From JAYEHC01 sp964490635 (GTDB lineage: Bacteria > Patescibacteriota > Minisyncoccia > JAHIHE01 > JAGLIN01): DNA of 8,877 nucleotides. Location: contig CAZBCK010000041.1 in assembly GCA_964490635.1 (NCBI GenBank), positions 1 through 8,877 of the forward strand. The letters are read 5' to 3'. The notes under the pieces were generated by a model. The model was not told where the DNA came from and made no database searches. It saw only the letters and a program-made list of their open reading frames with translations. A program made the position numbers and the translations under genes. Positions 1 through 5,272 of this stretch are shown here, piece after piece; within the stretch, counting starts at the first letter, position 1; every line of letters starts with the position of its first letter.

Positions 1-174
1 ATTTTCCAAACTAAAAGCGGCTCCTCTTGGGTAGGAACTTAATAATTGTAATTGAATGGTTTCTGTTAGAAACAACCATAAATCTTTAAATCAGACGAAT
101 AAATCCATAACTTTTCCCAACACTAAATATCCTAGCATTCTTTTTAATCTTTGTCAAGACTCCTATTTTTTTTC
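1..174. other. Intergenic stretch without a recognisable gene
   Basis: I see no coding region, RNA gene or strong repeat here. There is an imperfect hairpin at about 56-79 (ATGGTTTCT against AGAAACAACCAT, with a 3-nt bulge). A 7-bp inverted pair GTCAAGA/TCTTGAC lies at 153-159 and 173-179; its right arm runs into the -35 box proposed below. The stretch is very AT-rich and ends in a T tract (165-173). Confidence 0.5.
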
Positions 175-203
175 TTGACTTATTTGTGCTTTCCATTTAT
201 GTC
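175..203 (+). promoter_or_regulatory. Possible rsmA promoter, interrupted by a repeat
   Basis: TTGACT at 175-180 is a 5/6 match to a sigma70 -35 box. Seventeen bases later lies TATGTC (198-203), a poor -10 whose last three bases belong to the foldback repeat starting at 201. Joining position 200 to 369, as if the repeat were absent, gives TATAAA at exactly 17-nt spacing, a good -10 box. I infer that the repeat entered the promoter of rsmA. Whether the present half-box still works cannot be told from sequence. Confidence 0.35.
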
Positions 204-368
204 ATTCCCGCGCAGGCGAGAATCCAGATGAAATATCTTCAGGTTGTGAATATTATTACAACAGTTGAAATATTATAAAACATTACTGTTAATTTGTTTT
301 CAGAACTCTTGTTTTAAAAATAATAACTGGTAATATTGTGTCTGGATTCTCGCCTGCGCGGGAATGAC
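201..368. repeat. Foldback (BIME/MITE-like) element with 28-bp perfect inverted arms
   Basis: The arms at 201-228 and 341-368 are perfect reverse complements over 28 bp, from GTCATTCCCG at the outer end to TCCAGA inside, and enclose an AT-rich core of about 112 bp. Each arm is itself nearly palindromic (ATTCCC...GAGAAT), resembling the dRS3/REP-like repeats known from other bacteria. Inside the core, AACAGT (260-265) and ACTGTT (285-290) can pair. No open reading frame is present, so any movement would need an enzyme supplied in trans. The right arm can be read as the peptide LDSRLRGND, which creates a false upstream extension of rsmA. Confidence 0.85.
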
Positions 369-428
369 AAAAGAAGAAAATATTCTAAAAAATTGATAAA
401 TCAAACAACTTTAGTTATAATTAAATAT

Positions 429-1340
429 ATGATAATTAACGAACTGAAAAAAGCATTAAAAGAAAAAAATATCAAGATCTTGAAAAGTCTGGGGCAGAAT
501 TTTTTGACGGATGAAAATGTTTTGAACAAAATTATTCAAGTGGCAGAACTTAATAAAAATGATCTGGTCATAGAAGTCGGTCCGGGACTTGGAGTTTTAA
601 CAAAAGAATTATCTGAAAAATGTGAACAAGTGATCGCGATTGAAAAAGACAAAAAATTGGCGGAGTTGTTAAAAAAAGAAATACCCTCTCCAATTCCTTC
701 TAAAATGGGGAGAATACCGGTTCCTCAAATGGGGGGAGTACTGATTCCCCCTCCTGATAAGGGGGGGGTAGGGGGGGTTGAAATTTTCAACGGTGATATT
801 CTAAAAACAAATATCAACGAGCTTATAAAAAAATACGGTCATAACGAAAAATATAAGCTTGTCTCAAATATTCCATATTATATAACTTCACCGGTGATAA
901 AACTTTTTTTGGAGAATAAGATTCAGCCGCAAGTTATAATTTTGCTTGTCCAGAAAGAAGTGGCGGAGAGAATTTGCGCAAGACCGGGAAAATTAAGCAT
1001 TCTTGCTTTAAGCGTTCAGATTTATGGCAAGCCGGAAATTATTGGATATGTTAATAAGTCATCATTTTATCCGGAGCCAAAAGTAGACTCCGCAATTTTA
1101 AAAATTGGTGGAATAAAAAAAGAATTTCCGGATGATTATTACGAGAAAATCTTCAGGATTATAAAAATCGGTTTTTCGTCAAAGCGGAAAAAACTTGTCA
1201 ACAATCTTTCTGCGGGATTGTGTATTGACAAAGATAGAACCGGCAAAATATTGCTGGAAACAAAAATAGATTTAAACGCTCGCGCACAGGAATTGGAATT
1301 GGAAGATTGGAAAAGATTGGTTTTAGGACTTTCTCGGTGA
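429..1340 (+). CDS. rsmA: 16S rRNA (adenine(1518)-N6/adenine(1519)-N6)-dimethyltransferase RsmA (KsgA)
   Basis: The product is 303 aa and should dimethylate the two adjacent adenines in the helix 45 loop of 16S rRNA during late 30S assembly, using S-adenosylmethionine. Visible motifs in order: LGQNFL (residues 21-26), SAM motif I EVGPGLG (49-55), acidic motif II ending AIEKD (about 70-74), motif III NGDIL (about 121-125), catalytic motif NIPYY (147-151), VQKEVAER (174-181), FYPEPKVDSA (213-222) and the C-terminal GFSSKRKKLVNNLS (248-261). I chose ATG 429 because the frame upstream to TTG 336 merely translates a repeat arm and AT-rich DNA, and family members begin just before LGQNFL. No Shine-Dalgarno is visible. 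Residues about 85-117 are an extra repeat-encoded segment; without it the length is about 270 aa, typical for the family. The gene is convergent with holA. Confidence 0.95.
   Translation: MIINELKKALKEKNIKILKSLGQNFLTDENVLNKIIQVAELNKNDLVIEVGPGLGVLTKELSEKCEQVIAIEKDKKLAELLKKEIPSPIPSKMGRIPVPQMGGVLIPPPDKGGVGGVEIFNGDILKTNINELIKKYGHNEKYKLVSNIPYYITSPVIKLFLENKIQPQVIILLVQKEVAERICARPGKLSILALSVQIYGKPEIIGYVNKSSFYPEPKVDSAILKIGGIKKEFPDDYYEKIFRIIKIGFSSKRKKLVNNLSAGLCIDKDRTGKILLETKIDLNARAQELELEDWKRLVLGLSR
681..780 (+). repeat. Palindromic G/C-run repeat inserted in frame within rsmA
   Basis: About 100 bp of C- and G-run DNA sit inside an otherwise AT-rich gene. It contains a perfect hairpin CCCCCT (747-752)/AGGGGG (760-765) and two more degenerate units of the same plan upstream (CTCTCCA...TGGGGAG, GGTTCCTC...GGGGGAG). 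It is translated as a Pro/Gly-rich segment (IPSPIPSKMGR, then VLIPPPDKGGVGG) that has no place in the RsmA family. It falls between the helix after motif II (KLAELLKKE) and the strand carrying NGD, a surface loop of the Rossmann fold, and the reading frame is kept. Exact ends are uncertain by several bases. Confidence 0.75.
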
Positions 1341-1362
1341 TTGCAATAACATCAATACTTTT

Positions 1363-1501
1363 TGTCATTCCTGCGGAAGCGGGAATCCACTATTACGATT
1401 TGGTCTTATCATAAGTTTTGTAGCAAGTAGTAAAATAAAATTGTAATAGTGGATTCTGGACAAATTTCTCCGCTGTCGCTCTGAAATTTTCCGGAATGAC
1501 A
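1363..1501. repeat. Foldback element between convergent rsmA and holA
   Basis: The outer arms TGTCATTCC (1363-1371) and GGAATGACA (1493-1501) match the ends of the element at 201-368. An inner perfect 14-bp inverted repeat follows (1383-1396 and 1443-1456, GAATCCACTATTAC and its complement). The right side is longer because it contains a further small hairpin, AAATTTC (1462-1468)/GAAATTT (1483-1489). It lies 22 bp after the rsmA stop and 34 bp from the holA stop, so its transcripts from either direction would fold. It may serve as a bidirectional 3'-end structure, though no U tract makes it a classical terminator. Confidence 0.75.
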
Positions 1502-1535
1502 GAAAAAGTGAGGAAGTTCTATAATTGATGAAACC

Positions 1536-2651
1536 TCAAACCGAAATAACCAGCAAATCCAAAACCAGTCTCGGATTCATTTTTCCTGTTTTGATTGCTA
1601 GATCCGCGTCAAAAAGTTTTTTGTATATTTTTTTCAGATCGTTCATCTCAAATTTTCCGCATTGTTCAACGCTTTTTTGAACAACGAACGGATGCATTTT
1701 TGTTTTCGAGGCAATCTCGGAAGAAGACATTCCGCTATTCAATAAACTTTTTACTTTCAATAAATTGCGGAATTGATAAACGAACATTGTCAGTAGATAG
1801 ATCTCGTTTGTTCCTTTGTCAATTTGCTCATTTAGCAAACTCACCGCTGTCCTTTTATTTTTTGAACTGATCTTGTCAATTAAATTAAAGATGTTCGTAT
1901 CAACCTTTGATTTTACCAAAAGTCCCACATCGTTTTCAGTAATTTCCCGCCCGTCGCAATAACTAATTAGCTTTTCAATCTCACTTTTCGCTTCCCAAAG
2001 ATTATACGATTGGATAATCTTTTTATTTTTATCTTTCTGCGCCAGTCCTCTTCCCAGCGAAATTGCAAGCGCGCTAATAGTCTCTTTTTTTATTTTCCCG
2101 CCTGATTTTTCCACTGTTTTTTTAATCCAATTATCAAACTGAAAATTAACCGGAATTAAAAATTCTCTGATTTCCGCTTTGTTAGACTTTTCAAGTTTAA
2201 CAATTTCTTTGTAGATTTTTTTTCTTTTGTCTATATTATTTTCCACAAAAAATACTTTTATATTTTCCTGCGGATCTTCCAAATATTTCAGAATTATTTT
2301 TTCCTTTCCGCTTTCAGTTTTTTTGTTGTTATCGGGAGGAATTGAATTAGCTACTCCCTCTCCTTTTGGGAGAGGGTTGGGGTGAGGGGTATTTCTGGAA
2401 AACAAAACATTTCCAACAATCAACAATTTATCCGATCCAAAAAGCGAATTTGCCATCAATCCATTTTGCAATCGCGCCATTTTTTCCTGCTCGCCCAGAT
2501 TTTCGTTGTTCCAATCAATCTCGCAAATCTCCGCGTTTTTAAATTCTTTTTCAAATTTTTCTTTTTCACTTTTGATTTTCTCCGCAATCGTAAAGTCGTC
2601 CTCGCCGAAGAAGATGTGAATGTTTTTGGTTTTTGAATTTGGGGTTAACAT
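1536..2651 (-). CDS. holA: DNA polymerase III delta subunit (clamp-loader subunit HolA)
   Basis: The product is 371 aa, the delta subunit that opens the beta sliding clamp within the clamp-loader complex. The N-terminal AAA+-like domain opens with IHIFFGEDDFTIAEKI (residues 11-26) and continues through FGSDKLLIVGNVLF (71-84) and the strand IKVFFVENN (131-139). The central lid region includes LISYCDGREITENDV (228-242) and FNLIDKISSKNKRTAV (255-270). The C-terminal collar domain has the family pattern FRNLLKVKSLL (294-304), EIASKTKMHPFVVQK (312-326) and DADLAIKTGKMNPRLVLDLL (348-367). Delta lacks a Walker A motif, as expected. Residues about 87-100 are encoded by an inserted repeat. ATG 2651 sits about 10 residues before the first conserved strand and has no visible Shine-Dalgarno. 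The gene is convergent with rsmA and lies downstream of the DUF3048 gene across a 313-bp gap, so it probably has its own promoter, which I could not locate. Confidence 0.92.
   Translation of the reverse strand: MLTPNSKTKNIHIFFGEDDFTIAEKIKSEKEKFEKEFKNAEICEIDWNNENLGEQEKMARLQNGLMANSLFGSDKLLIVGNVLFSRNTPHPNPLPKGEGVANSIPPDNNKKTESGKEKIILKYLEDPQENIKVFFVENNIDKRKKIYKEIVKLEKSNKAEIREFLIPVNFQFDNWIKKTVEKSGGKIKKETISALAISLGRGLAQKDKNKKIIQSYNLWEAKSEIEKLISYCDGREITENDVGLLVKSKVDTNIFNLIDKISSKNKRTAVSLLNEQIDKGTNEIYLLTMFVYQFRNLLKVKSLLNSGMSSSEIASKTKMHPFVVQKSVEQCGKFEMNDLKKIYKKLFDADLAIKTGKMNPRLVLDLLVISV
2352..2391 (-). repeat. Palindromic repeat inserted in frame within holA
   Basis: A GC-rich stretch contains the near-perfect hairpin CCCTCTCC-TTTTG-GGAGAGGG and is read on the minus strand as TPHPNPLPKGEG (residues 88-99). 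This dodecapeptide is the familiar translation of a dispersed CCCTCTCC-type repeat and is foreign to the delta family. It lies between the strand LLIVGNVLF and the helix IILKYLEDPQ, an expected loop of the N-terminal domain, and keeps the frame open. The following residues up to about 115 (NSIPPDNNKKTESGK) are also low-complexity linker. Confidence 0.75.
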
Positions 2652-2879
2652 AGTTTAAAATTAATGTTATGATGTTTCGTTGCGGTGAAATATCGCAACC
2701 AGTGCGAGAAAGCGTGAATATAATATCGTTGTTGCGAACCGGCAGGCGAAGCAATCCCGTGTTTAAACATACTTACGCTCAACGCTGAGTTCTTTGAAAA
2801 AAGGGGAAAGAAATATAATTTTACTTATTTTCAAAGCATTTGAAACAGATTGCAAATCTATTCCTGCAGAAGAAAGACC
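2652..2879. other. Repeat-derived intergenic DNA upstream of holA
   Basis: There is no gene that I can support. At 2679-2699 is a 6-bp hairpin GTTGCG/CGCAAC. At 2731-2758 is a single, partly palindromic repeat half (reverse complement GGGATTGCTTCGCC...GGTTCGCAAC) of the kind dispersed in many genomes. A perfect 9-bp inverted pair CTTTGAAAA/TTTTCAAAG lies at 2792-2800 and 2828-2836. The holA promoter must lie here if holA is not read through from the DUF3048 gene. I found TATTAT-like boxes on the minus strand around 2716-2724 but no matching -35. Confidence 0.45.
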
Positions 2880-2943
2880 GGAGTCCTGACGAAAGTCAGG
2901 AAAGGTCATTTTATTTTCTTGTCCTGACTTTCGTTAAGACTCC
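2880..2943. repeat. Inverted pair of GAAA-loop hairpin repeats
   Basis: Left arm 2880-2901 and right arm 2922-2943 are inverted copies with 20 of 22 positions matching. The left arm contains the perfect hairpin CCTGAC-GAAA-GTCAGG (2885-2900), a 6-bp stem closed by a GNRA-type tetraloop. The right arm has the same plan with two substitutions. The element starts 22 bp beyond the DUF3048 stop on the minus strand and could form that transcript's 3' structure, but no U tract follows. The 21 bases at 2880-2900 recur exactly at 7234-7254. Confidence 0.8.
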
Positions 2944-2964
2944 AATGTCTTAATTTCCAATATC

Positions 2965-4050
2965 CTATTCCTCCGCCTCCCACTTCACCTCCTGTCCCGG
3001 TTCCACAACCTGAATCCAGATTTTCCCAGCCACGAATTTAACTTCTTCGCCCGCATCGTTATAGAAATATAATTTTGACTTCATATCGCTTTTGTCTTTT
3101 TTCCATTTTCCCGTAATCTCCCAGCCGTTTTGATAGACAATCGCTTTTCCCTCTCCTTCAATGTCCATATCATTATATTGTCCTTCGATTTGTCTTGACG
3201 CCGCGTACATAATCGCGACATTTTTTGCTGTGATTTGTTTGCCTGTTAATTTATCCACATCTTTTTTATTGCCTTTAACTCTTAAATAAGAATTTGTTTT
3301 TGCGTCGTATTTGTAATCAACTTTAAAAATTGAAGGATAGCCTATTGATAGCTCCCCGTTTTTATCAGAAGGATTTTCCTCTTCATAAAATTGATAACCG
3401 CTGAACTTACTTTCCACTCTATAGCCAACTCTTTGCGAATATTCTCTTAATCTTTTTATCGTTGTAAATCCGTCGTGCGGTTTTGGCAATCCCGGTTTTC
3501 GATAAAACACGCTTCCGTCCAAATAGAGAGCATTAATATTGTCCATTATTTTGTTATTTAGTTTGTCGAGCGCGAAATGTGATCCTCCCCAATGGACATA
3601 AATTGCGTCAAATCCCATTGCCAGAGGAATAAAATCGTGACGCGCGCTTCTGATGCTACCAATTTCTTGCGGTTCAGCACAGCCATATACAGCCATATAA
3701 CGCGTAATTCCACCAGTTATAACAGGCATTTCCACGACCAGATCCGCCTCGGATATTCCGCTCAATGGCCATGCTTCCAAATCTCCCGTCATCATCACGG
3801 CAAATGGTCTGTTTTTCGCGCCATCGCATTCCAGTCCGTTGATTAAACTTCTTTCTTTTGTTTTCTCTTCGGATTTATTGTTCTCTTTATTATTGTTCTC
3901 TCCGCCATTATTTATAGCGCTAATGCTATTCTTGTTTTCTATTTTTACGATTCTACTTCCCAGCCAGTTTTCCGGATTGAGCACAAAAGCCAAACAAACA
4001 ATTAAAACTATTGCTGTTGCCAACGCGTAAATTTTTTGTTTTTTCTCCAT
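2965..4050 (-). CDS. Membrane-anchored DUF3048 domain protein (YerB-like)
   Basis: The product is 361 aa. An N-terminal hydrophobic helix (residues 6-24, KIYALATAIVLIVCLAFVL) is an uncleaved anchor or signal. There is no lipobox, because V precedes the only Cys, unlike the lipoprotein YerB of Bacillus. An Asn/Lys/Glu linker (about 38-66) follows. The DUF3048 N-terminal domain has NRPFAVMMTGDLEAWPLSG (80-98), the acidic EADLVVEMP (101-109), GITRYMAVY (114-122), IGSIRSARHDFIPLA (130-144) and VHWGGS (152-157), with HDGFTT at 192-197. The C-terminal domain (about 235-361) includes GKAIVYQNGWEITGKW and ends GKIWIQVVEPGQEVKW. The biochemical function of this family is unknown; an extracytoplasmic envelope role is likely. 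The frame stays open up to TTG 4140, but the promoter at 4091-4119 lies inside that extension, so I place the start at ATG 4050. Confidence 0.88.
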   Translation of the reverse strand: MEKKQKIYALATAIVLIVCLAFVLNPENWLGSRIVKIENKNSISAINNGGENNNKENNKSEEKTKERSLINGLECDGAKNRPFAVMMTGDLEAWPLSGISEADLVVEMPVITGGITRYMAVYGCAEPQEIGSIRSARHDFIPLAMGFDAIYVHWGGSHFALDKLNNKIMDNINALYLDGSVFYRKPGLPKPHDGFTTIKRLREYSQRVGYRVESKFSGYQFYEEENPSDKNGELSIGYPSIFKVDYKYDAKTNSYLRVKGNKKDVDKLTGKQITAKNVAIMYAASRQIEGQYNDMDIEGEGKAIVYQNGWEITGKWKKDKSDMKSKLYFYNDAGEEVKFVAGKIWIQVVEPGQEVKWEAEE

Positions 4051-4090
4051 TTTATTAAATTTAAAATTTTTATAATTCTTTGCTACATTT

Positions 4091-4119
4091 ATTATCATAC
4101 TTATTTGCTCATTCGTCAA
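4091..4119 (-). promoter_or_regulatory. Sigma70-type promoter of the DUF3048 gene
   Basis: Reading the minus strand, TTGACG (4119-4114) is followed after exactly 17 nt by GATAAT (4096-4091). Both boxes match 5 of 6 consensus bases. Transcription would begin near 4084, giving a leader of about 34 nt before ATG 4050. This makes the upstream in-frame starts at 4140 and 4098 unusable, since one precedes and the other abuts the -10 box. Confidence 0.72.
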
Positions 4120-4157
4120 TTTTAATATTTTTGAGAGCAATGTTAAAAGAAATATTC

Positions 4158-4186
4158 TTGACTAATCTCTATTTATGAAGTAGTAT
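4158..4186 (+). promoter_or_regulatory. Sigma70-type promoter upstream of rplS
   Basis: TTGACT (4158-4163) and TAGTAT (4181-4186) are separated by exactly 17 nt. The start site would be near 4193, giving an unusually long leader of about 228 nt for rplS, nearly half of it made up of the foldback at 4225-4328. It faces away from the DUF3048 promoter, with 38 bp between the two -35 boxes. Confidence 0.68.
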
Positions 4187-4224
4187 GAAGCAAATAAGAT
4201 GGATGTTTTTATACGGTTTGGGTG

Positions 4225-4328
4225 TTCCGATAATTCCTCTCTTGAGAAAGGTAATTCGCGAAGTGGAATAACACAACACATCCCGTCTCTGACGGGATCA
4301 CCCCCTCTCAAGAGGGGAATTATCGGAA
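4225..4328. repeat. Foldback element in the rplS leader
   Basis: The arms 4225-4247 and 4306-4328 are inverted with 22 of 23 bases matching (outer end TTCCGATAATTCC). In the middle is a perfect 7-bp hairpin ATCCCGT-CTCTG-ACGGGAT (4280-4298). The arms carry the CCCCTCTT/AAGAGGGG core related to the insert in rsmA and to the sequence at 5165-5219. Transcribed from 4158-4186 it would form a long stem before rplS. Downstream, 4329-4420 shows only a short GAGTC/GACTC hairpin (4337-4352). Confidence 0.8.
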
Positions 4329-4420
4329 AGTCAGCAGAGTCTGGTTAGGACTCCCTTGCTTTGTTTAACACTCCTTGCGATGTTTCAGAGAGTTATTAAT
4401 AATTCATAATCCAATTAGAT

Positions 4421-5014
4421 ATGACAGTAATATTACAAGAATTTAATCACAGTAATGTGAGAACCGATCTTCCCGATGTAAAGCCGGGACACATTGTCAA
4501 AGTTTATCAAAAAATAGTTGAAAAAAAAGGAAAAGATAAAAATCTGGAAATAAAAGAAAGAATCCAGATCTTTGAAGGGCTTGTTATCGGTAGAAAAGGC
4601 GGGACTGGGATAAACGCGACAATCACGGTTCGTAAAATTTCAGACGGAATAGGAGTTGAGAGGGTTTTTCCTCTTAGCGCTCCGACCATAGAAAAAATAG
4701 AGCTTGTTAAAATAGTAAAAACAAGACGCGCTAAGCTGAATTATATGAGAGATCGTATTGGAAAAGCGACAAGACCGAAAGGGGAAATCATTAAGCAAGA
4801 AAATGACAAGCAAAATAAATCTGATAAAAAAACAGACGAGAGAGTGGCGAAAGAAGTGACAGGAGAAGAGAAGAATAAGAATAAGAATAAGAATAAGAAC
4901 GAAGAAGTAAAAGAAACAGAAAAGAAGGAAGAGGCGGTTAAAAATGAAAAAAAAGAAGATAAAGAAATAAAAAAGCAGGAAACAGTCAAGGAAGATAAAG
5001 AAGAAAAAAAATAG
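4421..5014 (+). CDS. rplS: 50S ribosomal protein L19 with a long charged C-terminal tail
   Basis: The product is 197 aa. L19 binds 23S rRNA near the 30S-50S interface. The conserved body covers residues about 13-120: VRTDLPDVKPGHIVKVYQKI (13-32), RIQIFEGLVIGRKGGTGINA (47-66), TITVRKISDGIGVERVFPL (67-85), then IEKIELVKIVKTRRAKLNYM (90-109) and RDRIGKATRPKGE (110-122). The bacterial protein is normally about 115-120 residues, so the last 75 or so (123-197) are an extension made almost entirely of Lys, Glu, Asn and Asp, expected to be disordered. It includes a KNKNKNKNKN run (151-160). ATG 4421 fits the family start and no Shine-Dalgarno precedes it. The usual neighbours of rplS (rpsP, rimM, trmD) are absent here; it stands alone behind its own promoter. 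Confidence 0.95.
   Translation: MTVILQEFNHSNVRTDLPDVKPGHIVKVYQKIVEKKGKDKNLEIKERIQIFEGLVIGRKGGTGINATITVRKISDGIGVERVFPLSAPTIEKIELVKIVKTRRAKLNYMRDRIGKATRPKGEIIKQENDKQNKSDKKTDERVAKEVTGEEKNKNKNKNKNEEVKETEKKEEAVKNEKKEDKEIKKQETVKEDKEEKK
4871..4900 (+). repeat. Hexanucleotide tandem repeat in rplS
   Basis: Five in-frame copies of AAGAAT (the last is AAGAAC) encode five Lys-Asn pairs. Changes in copy number by slippage would alter tail length without breaking the frame. Confidence 0.9.
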
Positions 5015-5015
5015 A

Positions 5016-5132
5016 AAATATTCGCTGGTTCGCAGTTGTGCTGCGAACCAAATTGCACTAGCAATTGTTTTATCTAATATCTGTTGTTAGTGCATTAAGA
5101 TTTCAAATACAATTTGGAACCAGCGAATATTT
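5016..5132. repeat. Compound cruciform-like foldback directly after rplS
   Basis: The outer arms are perfect over 15 bp (5016-5030 and 5118-5132, AAATATTCGCTGGTT and complement). Nested inside are CCAAATTG (5048-5055)/CAATTTGG (5110-5117) and TGCACTA (5054-5060)/TAGTGCA (5088-5094). The left half also holds an alternative perfect 9-bp hairpin GGTTCGCAG-TTGTG-CTGCGAACC (5027-5049) that competes with the outer stem. The element begins 2 nt after the rplS stop and has no downstream T tract, so it is either a mobile element abutting the gene or a 3'-end RNA structure. Confidence 0.8.
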
Positions 5133-5164
5133 GAAAACTGACTACTATCTCCAACCATCCCAGA

Positions 5165-5219
5165 AATTCCCCTAACCTTCTTTTGTAAAGAGAGGACTTC
5201 TTGTCTAAGGAGGAGAACA
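5165..5219. repeat. Decayed copy of the CCCCT/AGGGG repeat family
   Basis: AATTCCCCTAACCTTC at 5165-5180 and the following GTAAAGAGAGGA and CTAAGGAGGAGAA resemble the arms at 4225-4328 and the insert in rsmA, but the palindrome is poor. The call rests on motif similarity only and overlaps the Shine-Dalgarno-like sequence described separately. Confidence 0.4.
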
Positions 5220-5272
5220 AATTGTATTTCGTGATTCAAGCTAATTATTTTTTACAGAAACTATGGATATAA
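5206..5272 (+). promoter_or_regulatory. Perfect Shine-Dalgarno and possible 16-codon leader frame
   Basis: TAAGGAGG (5206-5213) is complementary over 8 nt to the usual 3' end of 16S rRNA. Eight bases later TTG at 5222 opens a frame of 16 codons, read MYFVIQANYFLQKLWI, ending at TAA 5270-5272. That stop overlaps the ATG (5263) of the next gene, which has no Shine-Dalgarno of its own. This is the geometry of a translationally coupled leader. Against it: the TAAGGAGG may be a chance product of the decayed repeat in which it lies, and TTGTCT...TGTATT (5201-5228) could instead be a weak promoter. Confidence 0.35.

Noticed and set aside
336..428. N-terminal extension of rsmA starting at TTG 336
   Set aside because: It translates the right arm of the foldback repeat (LDSRLRGND) and AT-rich filler. 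The RsmA family starts just before LGQNFL, which fits ATG 429.
2566..2754. Minus-strand open frame of 62 codons overlapping the start of holA
   Set aside because: It shares DNA with the conserved holA N-terminus in another frame and with a repeat fragment; its residues match nothing recognisable.
3900..3930. Possible lipobox in the DUF3048 protein
   Set aside because: The only Cys in the N-terminal helix is preceded by Val rather than Gly or Ala, and the helix continues past it, so a lipoprotein signal is not supported.
4741..5064. Minus-strand Phe/Ser-rich open frame of 107 codons
   Set aside because: It is antisense to the Lys/Glu-rich tail of rplS and continues into a foldback; a mirror artefact.
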